Shown here piece after piece: positions 32,357 to 41,648 of a stretch of 59,261 nt of DNA (positions are counted from its first letter, which is position 1; each line of letters opens with the position of its first letter). The notes beneath the pieces were generated by a model. The model was not told where the DNA came from, did no database searches, and saw nothing but the letters and a program-made list of their open reading frames with translations. This stretch comes from Bacteroidia bacterium (GTDB lineage Bacteria; Bacteroidota; Bacteroidia; Bacteroidales; UBA932), in the NCBI GenBank assembly GCA_021153285.1, contig JAGKTT010000012.1:1-59261 (forward strand). Reading direction: 5' to 3'. The position numbers and the translations under genes are program-made.

Positions 32357-33016
32357 TTAGATGTCCCAAAGGGAATTTCCTGAGTGGAGCCAGTCACCGA
32401 TAGTCTTGATGTATAGCATATTATGCATATCCGAAGCGAGGAATGAGACGATATCTTCATTGATCAGAGATTGTGCTCTTTCACGTACCTCAGCACCATA
32501 TACCCCTGCTAAGGAACCATAATTGGACTGGATCTTGACACCGGCATCTACATATCCGAGAAGTTCATCGTGGCTGAGATAGAAATATCTTTCCGGATGG
32601 GGGAGTACAGGTGTAAGTCCGAGCGAGATGACTTTGAGGAATTCTTCCATAGGGATCAGACCTCCCATTTCCGAAGGGTCATTGATAGGAAACTCCATAA
32701 GGATATATTGATCTTCTATCGGCATCAATTGGTTCTGCGCCAGAATCTCAGGCCACGTCTCCGGATTCAGTCTGTACTCAGCAGACATTCTTAGCTCGAT
32801 GTCTAAACCATTGGATATCACAGCATCGGATAATATGTCAAACTTTTCCCTGATGCTCTCCTGAGTGTTTCTGAACTTTTTTGTTATATGGGGTGTACAG
32901 GTAATCCTTTCGAATCCCCATTTCGCCATTTCGCTTACAAGCTGGACTGATTCTTCCAATGTCCTTGCACCGTCATCAATACCGGGCAGGATGTGGCTGT
33001 GAATATCTATCTTCAT
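32357..33016 (-). CDS. PHP-family tyrosine-protein phosphatase, CpsB/YwqE-like
   Basis: Metal-dependent phosphatase of 219 residues with a PHP fold. The metal-binding N terminus DIHSHILPGIDDGARTL is the CpsB/YwqE hallmark, followed by CTPHI and the LPHPERYF segment, and a final ASDMHN. Known members dephosphorylate the tyrosine kinase that controls capsule or exopolysaccharide chain length. No kinase or capsule gene is nearby, so its target lies elsewhere. It is two bases from the maf gene on the same strand, so the two are co-transcribed. Confidence 0.9.
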   Translation of the reverse strand: MKIDIHSHILPGIDDGARTLEESVQLVSEMAKWGFERITCTPHITKKFRNTQESIREKFDILSDAVISNGLDIELRMSAEYRLNPETWPEILAQNQLMPIEDQYILMEFPINDPSEMGGLIPMEEFLKVISLGLTPVLPHPERYFYLSHDELLGYVDAGVKIQSNYGSLAGVYGAEVRERAQSLINEDIVSFLASDMHNMLYIKTIGDWLHSGNSLWDI

Positions 33017-33017
33017 T

Positions 33018-33599
33018 TTAGTCTACAAATTTATTCAGAAGTTCATATACCAAGTGCACCGGGAGGCCCATAATAGTAAAATAAGATCCCTCTATCTTTC
33101 CGATTCCAATATATCCGATCCATTCCTGAATGCCGTAAGCTCCGGCTTTATCGAATGGTCGATAAGTATCTATGTAATAATCTATTTCCCTGTCAGATAG
33201 ATGTTTGAAATGTACAATGGCAGTATCGCTCAGACTTTCGTGCCTCTCGGAATTTCTTATGGTAACTGCTGTTATGACCTTGTGGGCCTTTCCGGAAAGA
33301 TGCCTGAGCATATCTGCAGCCTCTTCGCGTGAATGTGGCTTGCCCATCACGCGTCCCTCGCAAAGGACCAAGGTGTCTGATGTGATAAGGATTTCGTCTT
33401 TTTCCAGCTCTCTATGGAAGCCGTATGACTTACCTTCAGACAGCACTTCCGGAATCCTTTCCTGCGGAGTCTCAGGATCATATACTTCTTCAAAATTGTT
33501 TCCTGTATCGACAGTGAACTCTATGTCAAGACCTGCCAGAAGCTCTTTTCTTCTGGGTGAATTGCTGCCTAAAATGATATGTTTTCCCTTGATATTCAT
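33018..33599 (-). CDS. maf: Maf-like nucleotide pyrophosphatase
   Basis: Cytosolic protein of 193 residues that hydrolyses non-canonical or modified dNTPs and UTP/dTTP to monophosphates. The conserved N-terminal loop ILGSNSPRRKELLAGL and the ITSDTLVLCEGRVMGKP segment with the catalytic Asp are present, as is the FDKAGAYGIQEW motif near residue 150. The length is normal. By subgroup it is probably YhdE-type (dTTP/UTP), but residue-level assignment is not safe by eye. It is followed two bases later by the cpsB-like gene. Confidence 0.93.
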   Translation of the reverse strand: MNIKGKHIILGSNSPRRKELLAGLDIEFTVDTGNNFEEVYDPETPQERIPEVLSEGKSYGFHRELEKDEILITSDTLVLCEGRVMGKPHSREEAADMLRHLSGKAHKVITAVTIRNSERHESLSDTAIVHFKHLSDREIDYYIDTYRPFDKAGAYGIQEWIGYIGIGKIEGSYFTIMGLPVHLVYELLNKFVD

Positions 33600-33621
33600 A
33601 ATGGCCGCAAAATTAGCATAT

Positions 33622-33978
33622 TTATCTGAATAATTCCGGATATTCTTCCTTTAAACTCCTGATGCACATCCTTACATATCCGATGTTGACGCAATTCAGA
33701 TCAGCAATGCATCCGGCATCTATTCCGTATATGGCCAATATGCAGATGTTCTTCCTTATAAGAGGAATCCCGTCATCTTCCGCTATTTCCCTGCAGATCG
33801 GGACAGAGGGCATTTCCGATGAGGTGATTGTCCTGAACAGTTCGTTTCTTAATATACCTAATTCCCGGGTAACTAGCTCTTTATGAGCTTTTGAAGATAC
33901 AGAGGTTTCCCAGATTTTCCTTACCAGCCGGAATCTGCTTTCGGCTGTGATGTTCAATAGCTTGGTCTCTATTTTCAT
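33622..33978 (-). CDS. small protein of unknown function
   Basis: Protein of 118 residues with no signal peptide. The C-terminal half, PLIRKNICILAIYGIDAGCI followed by NCVNIGYVRMCIRSLKE, resembles the helix-turn-helix tail of Bacteroidota TPR-type regulators, in which a helix pair follows a strand of hydrophobic residues, but the similarity is not firm. The N-terminal half is helical and charged. It is 22 bases upstream of maf on the same strand and probably belongs to the same transcript. Confidence 0.5.
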   Translation of the reverse strand: MKIETKLLNITAESRFRLVRKIWETSVSSKAHKELVTRELGILRNELFRTITSSEMPSVPICREIAEDDGIPLIRKNICILAIYGIDAGCIADLNCVNIGYVRMCIRSLKEEYPELFR

Positions 33979-34020
33979 ATTGTTTCATATTTGGTCCAAG
34001 CTGCAAAAGTATAATAAAAA

Positions 34021-34070
34021 TCTGCCGGAACGCAATGTCCCGGCAGATAAAAGTTTGATGTCAAACTTTT
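34021..34070 (-). terminator. double hairpin terminator after the aldehyde dehydrogenase gene
   Basis: AAAAGTTTGA/TCAAACTTTT (34049-34058, 34061-34070) and TCTGCCGG/CCGGCAGA (34021-34028, 34040-34047) follow the gene on the minus strand; the second is followed by T-rich sequence. Confidence 0.7.
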
Positions 34071-34073
34071 ATA

Positions 34074-35465
34074 TTACAATATCTTCTTTACCAATCCGAA
34101 CAGCTTGTACGGCATATATCGGAAAGGAAGATCGATCCAGGTGCCTGTAGCAATGATTGACCGTCTGTGGCTGAATGCTTCGAAACTTTCCTTGTCGTGA
34201 TACATTCCCATTCCAGAATTGCCGACCCCGCCGAACGGCACGTTTTCATTGGCAATATGCATTATCACATCATTGATGCAACCTCCGCCGGAAGAAGTTC
34301 TGCGGATGATTTCCCAGCCTTCGGATTCCTTACCGAAATAGTAGAATGCCAATGGCTTCTCACGGTTAGTAACGAATTCTATAACCTTGTTCTTGAATGA
34401 ATTACCTTCATCGTCCAGTGTGATCATAGGGAATACGGGACCAAAGATTTCCTCAGTCATAAGAGGGGAGTCAAGAGGAACTTCATCCATCAATGTAGGT
34501 TCTATGAATCTTGTGGCCGCGTCTGAGCCTCCTCCTGAAACAATCTTTCCGTCCTTGAAATATCCTGTGACTCTTTCGAATGCCTTGGCGTTCACCATTC
34601 TTACATAATGCCTGTCAGCAGCAATGTCTTCACCGTGAAGATTTTTCACCTCTTCAGTAAACGCCTTGACAAATGCATCCTTTACATCCTTATGAATGAG
34701 AAGGTAATCGGGTGCAATGCAGGTCTGACCGCTGTTCAACGTCTTTCCCCAGGCTATCCTTCTGGCTGTCAATGCTATATCTGCGGTCTTATCAATTATG
34801 CACGGACTCTTTCCTCCCAGTTCCAATACTACAGGAGTCAGATTTTTAGCGGCAGCTGCCATCACAGTCTTGGCCAAAGACGGGCTACCGGTGAAGAAAA
34901 TCAGGTCCCAGCGCTGCTCGAGCAGAGCAGTATTGACATTCCTGTTTCCCTGAACCACAGCAATATACCTTTCATCGAATGTCTCCTTGATCATATCTTC
35001 AATTGTTTTGGAGACAGTCGGAACATATGGGGATGGCTTCAAGACTGCTGTGCATCCGGCTGAGATTGCTCCGACAAGCGGATTAAGAAGTAGCTGGACG
35101 GGATAGTTCCACGGAGAAATTATCAAGGTATTTCCCAATGGTTCCTTGACAATATAACTGCGTGAAGGGAATAGCTTCAAAGGACTATGCTTTCTCTCTT
35201 TGCGTGACCATTTGCATATGTGCCTGATATGGTTCTTGATTTCACCTGTAACTATGCTTATTTCAGTTAGATAGGCTTCTTCATATGACTTGTGCAGATC
35301 GGTCCAAAGTGCATCGCATAGTCTCGACTCCCATTTCTCCATCGCTTTGAGAAACTTCCTGAGCATTTTCTTCCTGAAACACACGTCCAATGTGGCTCCA
35401 CTGCGGAAAAACTCTTTCTGGGCTTCGGATATGCTTAAAATTCTGTCAGTTGATGTGTTATCCAT
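34074..35465 (-). CDS. aldehyde dehydrogenase
   Basis: Cytosolic NAD(P)-dependent enzyme of 463 residues that oxidises aldehydes to acids. The nucleophilic Cys lies in NSGQTCIAPDYLL and the general-base Glu in VVLELGGKSP; the cofactor segment ISPWNYPVQLLLNPLV is also present. The short length and HHRS-type end (SHRRSIIATG) resemble the ALDH3/YwdH group of fatty or aromatic aldehyde dehydrogenases. There is a hydrophobic C-terminal tail (YMPYKLFGLVKKIL), as in membrane-associated ALDH3 forms. The gene lies alone, 131 bases from the SDR gene on the same strand. Confidence 0.92.
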   Translation of the reverse strand: MDNTSTDRILSISEAQKEFFRSGATLDVCFRKKMLRKFLKAMEKWESRLCDALWTDLHKSYEEAYLTEISIVTGEIKNHIRHICKWSRKERKHSPLKLFPSRSYIVKEPLGNTLIISPWNYPVQLLLNPLVGAISAGCTAVLKPSPYVPTVSKTIEDMIKETFDERYIAVVQGNRNVNTALLEQRWDLIFFTGSPSLAKTVMAAAAKNLTPVVLELGGKSPCIIDKTADIALTARRIAWGKTLNSGQTCIAPDYLLIHKDVKDAFVKAFTEEVKNLHGEDIAADRHYVRMVNAKAFERVTGYFKDGKIVSGGGSDAATRFIEPTLMDEVPLDSPLMTEEIFGPVFPMITLDDEGNSFKNKVIEFVTNREKPLAFYYFGKESEGWEIIRRTSSGGGCINDVIMHIANENVPFGGVGNSGMGMYHDKESFEAFSHRRSIIATGTWIDLPFRYMPYKLFGLVKKIL

Positions 35466-35596
35466 ACTCCTTCAATATTTCGGCGCGTCAAAAATACGCA
35501 TTTTCTCGTCGCTCCGCTTCGCTTTTGGTTACAATTCTTTAAAAATACTTGGCATTGCTACAAATATTCCTCGTTGTTCAGTCGCACAGCTATCAT

Positions 35597-36430
35597 CTAA
35601 GATGCCTTGTTTTGGGCAGATGTATTTTTTCTGCCGGTGAAATCATCCATAGCGTGATAAATACCCATCACTTCTCCGAAGAACCAGTCGAAAAGTCTGG
35701 TCGGAAGGATGAATTGCCAGAATCGGATGAAATGGAATCCGAAAGGTATTCCACGGAAAGACCTGTTCCTTTCGATTGCTCTGATGATTCTCTTTGCTAC
35801 ATACTCCGGTTTCAGAATAGGGATGATTCTGGATTTCACACCGTCGAACATACCTGTATTAATATAATAAGGTGCTACGGTAGTGACGTGCACATCACTA
35901 TTCATATTCTGCAATTCGATTCTGACCGAGTCTGACCATCCGATAGCCCCCCATTTGCTTGCTGCATAAACCGACATTTTCGGATTTGACAGCATACCGC
36001 CTGCTGATGCAATGTTGCAGATATGACCGCGATTTCGTCGGATCATTCCCGGAAGCATTGCTTTTGTCACGAACATCGGGGCCAGAGTGTTGATATTCAT
36101 TGTCCTTATCATCTCATCAGGGGACATCTGGTCGAAAGTTTTGTTGCTTGTGACGATTCCGGCGCAGTTTATAAGTATATCTACCGCCCCGCATTCGCTA
36201 ACAACTTTATTATATGCTTCTGTAACCAGTTCATTTCCAGAAACATCCACGATGTATCCCTTTACTTTGCCCAATTGGCTCAGTTCATTTACCGCTGACG
36301 ATATGTTATGAGGGTTTATATCCCATATTATAAGGCAGGAAGCTCCTTTCTCCAATGCCATTCGGCCCATAATCTTTCCGATTCCGGAAGCTCCTCCGGT
36401 AATCAATACATTTGCTTTTTCAAATTTCAT
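35597..36430 (-). CDS. short-chain dehydrogenase/reductase
   Basis: NAD(P)-dependent oxidoreductase of 277 residues. TGGASGIGK is the cofactor loop, NCAG the following motif, a catalytic Ser is in NIASAGGML, and YAASKWG gives the Tyr-x3-Lys pair. The C-terminal third carries hydrophobic stretches (FHFIRFWQFILP), similar to the RDH-E2/HSD17B13-like lipid-active SDRs. I start at ATG 36430 (MKFEKANVLI); an in-frame ATG nine codons upstream adds a non-family peptide. It may act on long-chain lipids, given the neighbouring ALDH3-like gene; this is inference. Confidence 0.88.
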   Translation of the reverse strand: MKFEKANVLITGGASGIGKIMGRMALEKGASCLIIWDINPHNISSAVNELSQLGKVKGYIVDVSGNELVTEAYNKVVSECGAVDILINCAGIVTSNKTFDQMSPDEMIRTMNINTLAPMFVTKAMLPGMIRRNRGHICNIASAGGMLSNPKMSVYAASKWGAIGWSDSVRIELQNMNSDVHVTTVAPYYINTGMFDGVKSRIIPILKPEYVAKRIIRAIERNRSFRGIPFGFHFIRFWQFILPTRLFDWFFGEVMGIYHAMDDFTGRKNTSAQNKAS

Positions 36431-36474
36431 AACCACTGTTTGTTTTGAGGCCGGCAAATGTAGGACAATAAAAA

Positions 36475-36499
36475 TGCCGACCGAAATTATCGGCCGGCA
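36475..36499 (-). terminator. terminator after kdsC
   Basis: TGCCGACCG (36475-36483) and CGGCCGGCA (36491-36499) pair with one mismatch. On the minus strand the stem is followed by TTTTTATTG. Confidence 0.65.
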
Positions 36500-36585
36500 A
36501 TGTCGTAAAACACTTTTATTCGTCGCAATTATAGCATTTGTGGGGTGAAATTCCCTGGCTATGTGGCGAAATTTCCGGATTTTCT

Positions 36586-37119
36586 TTAGAAATGACGCTT
36601 GTATTCATATACATCCAGATGCCACAGACCTTGAGATTCCATTACTGCCTGCAATATCTCTCTTGCGCATCCTTTGCCTCCTGGCTTTGTGCTGATATGA
36701 TCTGCGATCGCCTTTACTTCGTCGACTGCATCACTTGGACAGACTCCGCATCCGCAAGCCTGCATCACAGGAATGTCCGGCAGATCATCTCCGAAATACA
36801 TCACTTCTTCAGGAGATACGTTATGTCTTTTGCAGAAATCCTCGAAATCTTCCATCTTGGCACGTGAGCCCAGATAGACGTCTTCAGTCTTGATCCCGCA
36901 GCTCTCGAATCTCTTCCTGATGCTTTCCGAACGTCCTCCTGTGATTATTGCCATATGGAAGCCTTTCATCACTGCCATCCTGATGGCCATTCCATCCTTT
37001 GAATCGAATACTCTGTATAACTCTCCATTGAGGTCTGCGAGTATGCCACCATCAGTGAGGACACCATCTACATCAAAGGCAAATGCCTTGATTTTCAAGA
37101 ACTTTTCGTTGGTAGACAT
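36586..37119 (-). CDS. kdsC: 3-deoxy-D-manno-octulosonate 8-phosphate phosphatase (KdsC)
   Basis: Cytosolic HAD-superfamily phosphatase of 177 residues that releases Kdo from Kdo 8-phosphate in lipopolysaccharide core synthesis. Motif I is FDVDGVLTDG, motif II IITGG, motif III the Lys in GSRAKMEDF, motif IV FGDDLPDIPVM. The short, capless size matches KdsC, which works as a tetramer. It lies five bases after the DUF3467 gene and is probably co-transcribed with it. The presence of KdsC supports a Gram-negative cell envelope. Confidence 0.92.
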   Translation of the reverse strand: MSTNEKFLKIKAFAFDVDGVLTDGGILADLNGELYRVFDSKDGMAIRMAVMKGFHMAIITGGRSESIRKRFESCGIKTEDVYLGSRAKMEDFEDFCKRHNVSPEEVMYFGDDLPDIPVMQACGCGVCPSDAVDEVKAIADHISTKPGGKGCAREILQAVMESQGLWHLDVYEYKRHF

Positions 37120-37124
37120 CTTTG

Positions 37125-37433
37125 TTAAGATTTAGCTCCGCCGCCGAAACCGCCCATTGGGAATGTTGCCTTAGGCTCGCCTCCAAGAGTGATCTGACCG
37201 TGCTGGCTCTCGTATTTGTTGATATTGTCCTGAAGAGCAAGATAAAGTCTTTTGGCGTGTTCAGGAGTCATAATGATGCGATTGCTTACCTCTGGTTTAG
37301 GGATACCCGGAAGCATTGTTGCAAAATCGATGATGAACTCGCTGTGTGAGTGAGTGATGATAGCGAGATTTGAATATGAGCCCTTAGCCACTTCAGGCTT
37401 CAGCTCGATCTTGAATTCTTTTTCGTTTGCCAT
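37125..37433 (-). CDS. DUF3467 family protein
   Basis: Small protein of 102 residues, nearly all one DUF3467 domain: VAKGSYSNLAIITHSHSEFI, then DFATMLPGIPKPEV and RIIMTPEHAKRLYLALQDN. The family is common in Bacteroidota but has no proven role. The C-terminal tail is Gly-rich (MGGFGGGAKS). It is the first gene of a two-gene unit with kdsC and is divergent from valS. Confidence 0.88.
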   Translation of the reverse strand: MANEKEFKIELKPEVAKGSYSNLAIITHSHSEFIIDFATMLPGIPKPEVSNRIIMTPEHAKRLYLALQDNINKYESQHGQITLGGEPKATFPMGGFGGGAKS

Positions 37434-37483
37434 AATAATTAAAGTATTACATTTCTCATAGTGGATTCACTGTGTGAACAATG

Positions 37484-37513
37484 CAAAGATACTGATTTTT
37501 TTTGCTATATTTG
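37484..37513. promoter_or_regulatory. divergent -7 boxes for DUF3467-kdsC and valS
   Basis: On the minus strand TATCTTTG (37484-37491) faces the DUF3467 gene; on the plus strand TATATTTG (37506-37513) faces valS and implies a leader of about 65 bases. Confidence 0.5.
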
Positions 37514-37583
37514 CACGATTATGCGCCTTATCTGGCGATATGGGTGCTAATAAAATGATTAATAATTGATTAAGAATTAATAT

Positions 37584-40229
37584 ATGGAACTTCCTGCAAA
37601 GTATGATCCTGCCTTGACGGAGGATAAATGGTATGCCTATTGGCTGGAAAACAAGTTTTTTCATTCCGAACCAGATGAGAGAGAGCCTTATACGATCGTG
37701 ATTCCGCCACCTAATGTGACCGGTATCCTTCATATGGGCCACGTGTTGAACAATACTTTGAATGACGTTCTTGTCCGCAAGGCAAGAATGGATGGCAAGA
37801 ACGCTTGTTGGGTGCCTGGTACTGACCACGCCTCTATCGCTACCGAGAATAAGGTAGTGCAGAAGCTTGCGGCAGAGGGTATCAGAAAGGAGGATCTTAC
37901 ACGAGAGCAGTTCCTCGAGCACGCTTGGGAATGGAAGGAGAAGCACGGTGGAATTATCCTCGGACAGCTCCGCAAGCTTGGTGCATCCTGCGACTGGGAC
38001 AGAACGAAATTTACAATGGATCCGGAACTCAGCGAGGCTGTAATCAATACATTCGTGTATTTCTATAATAAGGGCTATATCTATAGAGGAGTGCGAATGG
38101 TCAACTGGGATCCAGTGGGCCTTACCGCTGTCAGTGACGAGGAGGTAGTGCACAAGGATACAGTAAGCAAGTTCTATCATCTGAGATATTTCGTTTCAGA
38201 CGGTAATGGTAATCCTACAGACAAATATATCATTGTAGCTACAACACGTCCTGAAACAATTATGGCCGATGCTGCAGTTTGTATCAATCCTGATGATGAA
38301 CGCTATCATTGGCTCAAGGGACAGAAGGTCCTTATTCCTTTGATAAACAAGGAGATTCCTATCATCGAGGATAGCTATGTAGCTATGGATTTCGGTACAG
38401 GATGTCTTAAGGTTACCCCAGCGCACGACGTGAACGACTACGAGATCGGAAATCGTCACAATCTTCCTGTTCTCGATATTATCGACGATCACGGCCGTCT
38501 GAATGAGAAGGCGCAGATCCTTGTCGGTGAGGATCGCTTCGACGCCCGCAAGAAGATCGTGACAATGCTTCAGGAGGCTGGAAACCTCGAGAAGATGGAG
38601 GACTACACATCGCCGATCGGATACTCGGAGAGAACAAACGCAGTTATCGAGCCAAGGCTTTCTATGCAGTGGTTCCTTAAGATGGAGGCTCTTGCAAAGG
38701 ATGCTCTCGAGTCTGTAGAGAGCGGAGCCGTAAAGCTTATCCCAGACAAATATCGCAATACATACCGCCACTGGATGGAGAACGTCCGCGACTGGTGCAT
38801 CTCTCGTCAGCTCTGGTGGGGACAAAGAATACCAGCATACTATCTTCCTGATGGACAGGTGGTAGTGGCTGCTACCGAAAGTGAAGCTTTAGCAAAAGCT
38901 CAGGAGATTGATGCCAATATCACAGCTGCTGATCTCCGTCAGGACGAGGATGTTCTGGATACTTGGTTCTCTTCTTGGCTTTGGCCAATCTCTGTGTTCG
39001 ACACAAACAAAGCCGGACATCCGGAGGCTGAGCCGAACAAAGATCTTGCATACTATTATCCTACCAATGACCTCGTGACAGGTCCAGACATTCTTTTCTT
39101 CTGGGTGGCACGTATGATTATGGCCGGAAACGAGTTTATGAACGATGTTCCGTTCCGCAATGTATATCTTACAGGTATCGTACGAGATAAACTCGGCCGC
39201 AAGATGTCCAAGACCCTCGGTAACTCGCCGGACCCTCTCGACCTTATAGCAAAATATGGTGCTGATGCTGTACGTCTCGGTATGCTTCTTTGCAGCTCTG
39301 CCGGTAACGACATTCTTTATGATGAGTCTCAGATCGAGCAGGGACGTAACTTCAATAATAAGGTATGGAATGCCTTCCGTCTCGTAACAGGATGGAATGT
39401 TGATGAGGCTGCCCGGCAGCCGGAGGCAGCAGCTGTAGCTGTCAAATGGTTTGACAATAAGCTCAGTCAGGTTATCGAGACTGTAGAGGATCATTTCAGC
39501 AAGTTCCGCATCTCTGATGCGCTTATGGCAATATATAAGCTCTTCTGGGATGATTTCTGTGCTTGGTATCTTGAGGCAGTGAAGCCGGCTTACGGAGCAG
39601 GAATCGATAAGTCGACTTATGAATCTACAATAGGATTCTTCGATGCACTCCTTAAGATGATTCATCCTATTATGCCGTTCATCACTGAGGAACTTTGGCA
39701 GAATATGGCGGAGCGCAAAGCAGGTGAGACTATTATGAATCAGCGTTATCCTCAGGCGAAGCCATATGATGCAGACTTTATAGCTGCATTCGAGATGGCC
39801 TGCGAGGCAGTTGCCGGTGTGCGTAACATCCGCCAGAGCAAGAATCTCTCTCCTAGAGAGGCCCTTGACCTGAAGATCAAAGGTGCATTCCCTGCAGAAG
39901 TACTTCCTGTGGTGATGAAGCTTGCAAATGTTACAATTGCGGAGGCTGAAGGTGATATGTCGGCTGCACAGAGATTTATGGTAAGGACTGTGGAAATGTT
40001 CATTCCTTTGACAGGTCTTATCAATGTAGAGGAAGAGGTCGCTAAGCTTGAGGCGGAGCTTGCATACCAGCAGAAATTCCTTGACAGCGTTCGCAAAAAG
40101 CTTTCTAACGAGCGTTTCGTAGCTAATGCTCCGGAATCTGTGGTGGCTGTGGAGCGTAAAAAGGAAGCAGATTCCCTCTCTAAGATAGAAAGTATCACTG
40201 CTTCGCTGAACGCATTGAAGAATAACTGA
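37584..40229 (+). CDS. valS: valyl-tRNA synthetase
   Basis: Cytosolic class I synthetase of 881 residues that charges tRNA-Val. The HIGH-type motif is ILHMGHVL (about residue 45), and the KMSKS-type motif is GRKMSKTLGNS. The editing domain (about 180-350, with TTRPETIMAD) and the C-terminal coiled-coil arm (VEEEVAKLEAELAYQQKF) are present, so the protein is complete. Codon use is strongly biased, as in rubrerythrin. It is followed 36 bases later by the thioesterase-tat-ABC-F run, with palindromes in the gap, so it may be partly separate in regulation. Confidence 0.98.
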   Translation: MELPAKYDPALTEDKWYAYWLENKFFHSEPDEREPYTIVIPPPNVTGILHMGHVLNNTLNDVLVRKARMDGKNACWVPGTDHASIATENKVVQKLAAEGIRKEDLTREQFLEHAWEWKEKHGGIILGQLRKLGASCDWDRTKFTMDPELSEAVINTFVYFYNKGYIYRGVRMVNWDPVGLTAVSDEEVVHKDTVSKFYHLRYFVSDGNGNPTDKYIIVATTRPETIMADAAVCINPDDERYHWLKGQKVLIPLINKEIPIIEDSYVAMDFGTGCLKVTPAHDVNDYEIGNRHNLPVLDIIDDHGRLNEKAQILVGEDRFDARKKIVTMLQEAGNLEKMEDYTSPIGYSERTNAVIEPRLSMQWFLKMEALAKDALESVESGAVKLIPDKYRNTYRHWMENVRDWCISRQLWWGQRIPAYYLPDGQVVVAATESEALAKAQEIDANITAADLRQDEDVLDTWFSSWLWPISVFDTNKAGHPEAEPNKDLAYYYPTNDLVTGPDILFFWVARMIMAGNEFMNDVPFRNVYLTGIVRDKLGRKMSKTLGNSPDPLDLIAKYGADAVRLGMLLCSSAGNDILYDESQIEQGRNFNNKVWNAFRLVTGWNVDEAARQPEAAAVAVKWFDNKLSQVIETVEDHFSKFRISDALMAIYKLFWDDFCAWYLEAVKPAYGAGIDKSTYESTIGFFDALLKMIHPIMPFITEELWQNMAERKAGETIMNQRYPQAKPYDADFIAAFEMACEAVAGVRNIRQSKNLSPREALDLKIKGAFPAEVLPVVMKLANVTIAEAEGDMSAAQRFMVRTVEMFIPLTGLINVEEEVAKLEAELAYQQKFLDSVRKKLSNERFVANAPESVVAVERKKEADSLSKIESITASLNALKNN

Positions 40230-40230
40230 T

Positions 40231-40266
40231 AAAACAAAATTGTTTATACTGTTAACATTTTTGTTA
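40231..40266. promoter_or_regulatory. two palindromes ahead of the thioesterase-tat operon
   Basis: AAACAAAATTGTTT (40232-40245) and TAACATTTTTGTTA (40253-40266, reaching the start codon). The latter also occurs upstream of other genes of this window (see findings). Confidence 0.45.
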
Positions 40267-40673
40267 TGCTAAGATTTGAGCATTTTCTGGATGTCAGATA
40301 CTATGAAACTGACCAGATGGGCATCGTCCATCACTCGAATTATATCAGATATTTCGAGTGTGGACGAGTTGCGATGCTCAAGGACCTTGGACTCCCGATA
40401 GAGAATATAGAAGAGGCTGGAGTTATGCTTCCTGTTGTCTCTGTCGAGTGTCGGTATAAGGTGCCGGCAAGACTCGGGGAGACATTGAAGATTATCTCGA
40501 TGATAGATGAAGTGCCAAGAGCCAAACTTGTCATCAGAACTGAGATATTCAATCCGTCCGGACAGCTGGTCTGTGAAGGACAGGTTGTGCTTGGATTCAT
40601 AAATTCCTTGACCAGACGACCTGTCAGATGTCCCGATTCTTTAGTGAAAGTTTTTGAAGAACATTTTAATTAG
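40266..40673 (+). CDS. acyl-CoA thioesterase, YbgC/4HBT family
   Basis: Cytosolic hotdog-fold thioesterase of 135 residues. The active-site segment YYETDQMGIVHHSNYIRYFE contains the family Asp (Asp17) and the His-Ser-Asn-Tyr turn. The full single-domain length is present. YbgC-type enzymes hydrolyse short-chain acyl-CoA or acyl-ACP; in many bacteria the gene neighbours the Tol-Pal genes, which is not the case here. It is followed seven bases later by tatA and thus begins a run of six co-directional genes. Confidence 0.88.
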   Translation: MLRFEHFLDVRYYETDQMGIVHHSNYIRYFECGRVAMLKDLGLPIENIEEAGVMLPVVSVECRYKVPARLGETLKIISMIDEVPRAKLVIRTEIFNPSGQLVCEGQVVLGFINSLTRRPVRCPDSLVKVFEEHFN

Positions 40674-40680
40674 AACTGAT

Positions 40681-40881
40681 ATGATTATTCCACTTGTATT
40701 TAATCTTGGTTTCTGGGAGATTGTAATCATCGCCCTTGTTGTATTGCTTCTCTTTGGTGGAAAGAAGATTCCGGAACTGATGCGTGGCCTGGGTAAAGGT
40801 GTGAAGAACTTCAAGGACGGAATGAAGGAAGTCGAGAACGAGGTCGAGGAGATAAAGAAGGATATTGATTCTGAAAAATAA
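40681..40881 (+). CDS. tatA: twin-arginine translocase subunit TatA/E
   Basis: Membrane protein of 66 residues. One N-terminal hydrophobic helix (WEIVIIALVVLLLFGGKKIP) is followed by an amphipathic helix (MRGLGKGVKNFKDGMKE) and an acidic tail, as required for pore formation. I start at 40681 because residues encoded upstream overlap the thioesterase gene. No separate TatB gene is visible, as usual in Bacteroidota, where TatA-type protein serves both roles. It overlaps tatC by one base. The Tat signal of the oxidoreductase at 27469 shows a client. Confidence 0.93.
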   Translation: MIIPLVFNLGFWEIVIIALVVLLLFGGKKIPELMRGLGKGVKNFKDGMKEVENEVEEIKKDIDSEK

Positions 40882-41645
40882 TGGCTCAGACCGGTGAGAT
40901 GTCCTTTTGGGATCACTTGGAGGATCTGCGCAGGTGCATTTTCAGGATTCTGGGAGTGTTTGGCGTTGCGGTTGTCGTGCTGTTCTTTTTCAAGAACTTT
41001 CTGTTCGACTCTCTGATTCTGGCTCCTTCCAAGTCTGATTTCTTTCTGTATCAGCTTCTTGGCGCTGATTTCTCGATGACTTTGGTGAACATCGAGGTGG
41101 CAGCGCAGTTTCTGATACATATTAGGATTACGCTCATATGTGCACTGATCGTTACTTTTCCTATAATAGTATATGAACTGTGGCGTTTTGTGGCACCTGC
41201 ATTATACGAGAATGAAAAAAAGGCAGTGCGCGGTGCTTTTGCTTTTGCATCCGTGCTTTTCTATGTGGGGGTAACAGTAGGCTATGCGCTGGTCTTCCCA
41301 TTGATGCTGAACTTTTTCTCCGGATATCAGGTAAGTCCTGATATCCCAAATACGTTTTCATTGACTTCGTATATCTCCCTCTTTACATCTCTGGTTCTGA
41401 CTTTCGGAATTGTATTTGAGTTTCCGACTGTTGTGGCTGTGTTGTCGTCAATGGGGATCGTTACCAGAGAAGGACTCTCATCATACAGAAAGCACGCAAT
41501 ATGCGTCGTATTGATTCTTGCAGCTGTAATCACTCCTTCCGGAGATCCGTTCTCATTGATGGTGGTTTCAGTTCCGCTTTACTTCCTTTACGAGTTCAGT
41601 ATCCTGATATGTCGCAGGAGAGTACAAACTGTTGAAGAAGAATAA
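40881..41645 (+). CDS. tatC: twin-arginine translocase subunit TatC
   Basis: Inner-membrane receptor of 254 residues for folded proteins with twin-arginine signals. The N terminus MSFWDHLEDLRRCIF is the conserved cytosolic motif, and six hydrophobic segments follow, with the PALYENEKKAV loop typical of TatC. The protein is complete, with a basic cytosolic tail. It is coupled to tatA by the TAATG overlap and followed three bases later by the ABC-F gene. Confidence 0.96.
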   Translation: MAQTGEMSFWDHLEDLRRCIFRILGVFGVAVVVLFFFKNFLFDSLILAPSKSDFFLYQLLGADFSMTLVNIEVAAQFLIHIRITLICALIVTFPIIVYELWRFVAPALYENEKKAVRGAFAFASVLFYVGVTVGYALVFPLMLNFFSGYQVSPDIPNTFSLTSYISLFTSLVLTFGIVFEFPTVVAVLSSMGIVTREGLSSYRKHAICVVLILAAVITPSGDPFSLMVVSVPLYFLYEFSILICRRRVQTVEEE

Positions 41646-41648
41646 ATT

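Noticed and set aside
37467..39665. Long open frames on the minus strand opposite valS (237 and 258 codons)
   Set aside because: They are mirror frames of a strongly codon-biased gene; they have no recognisable domains and no promoter, and valS fully explains the sequence.
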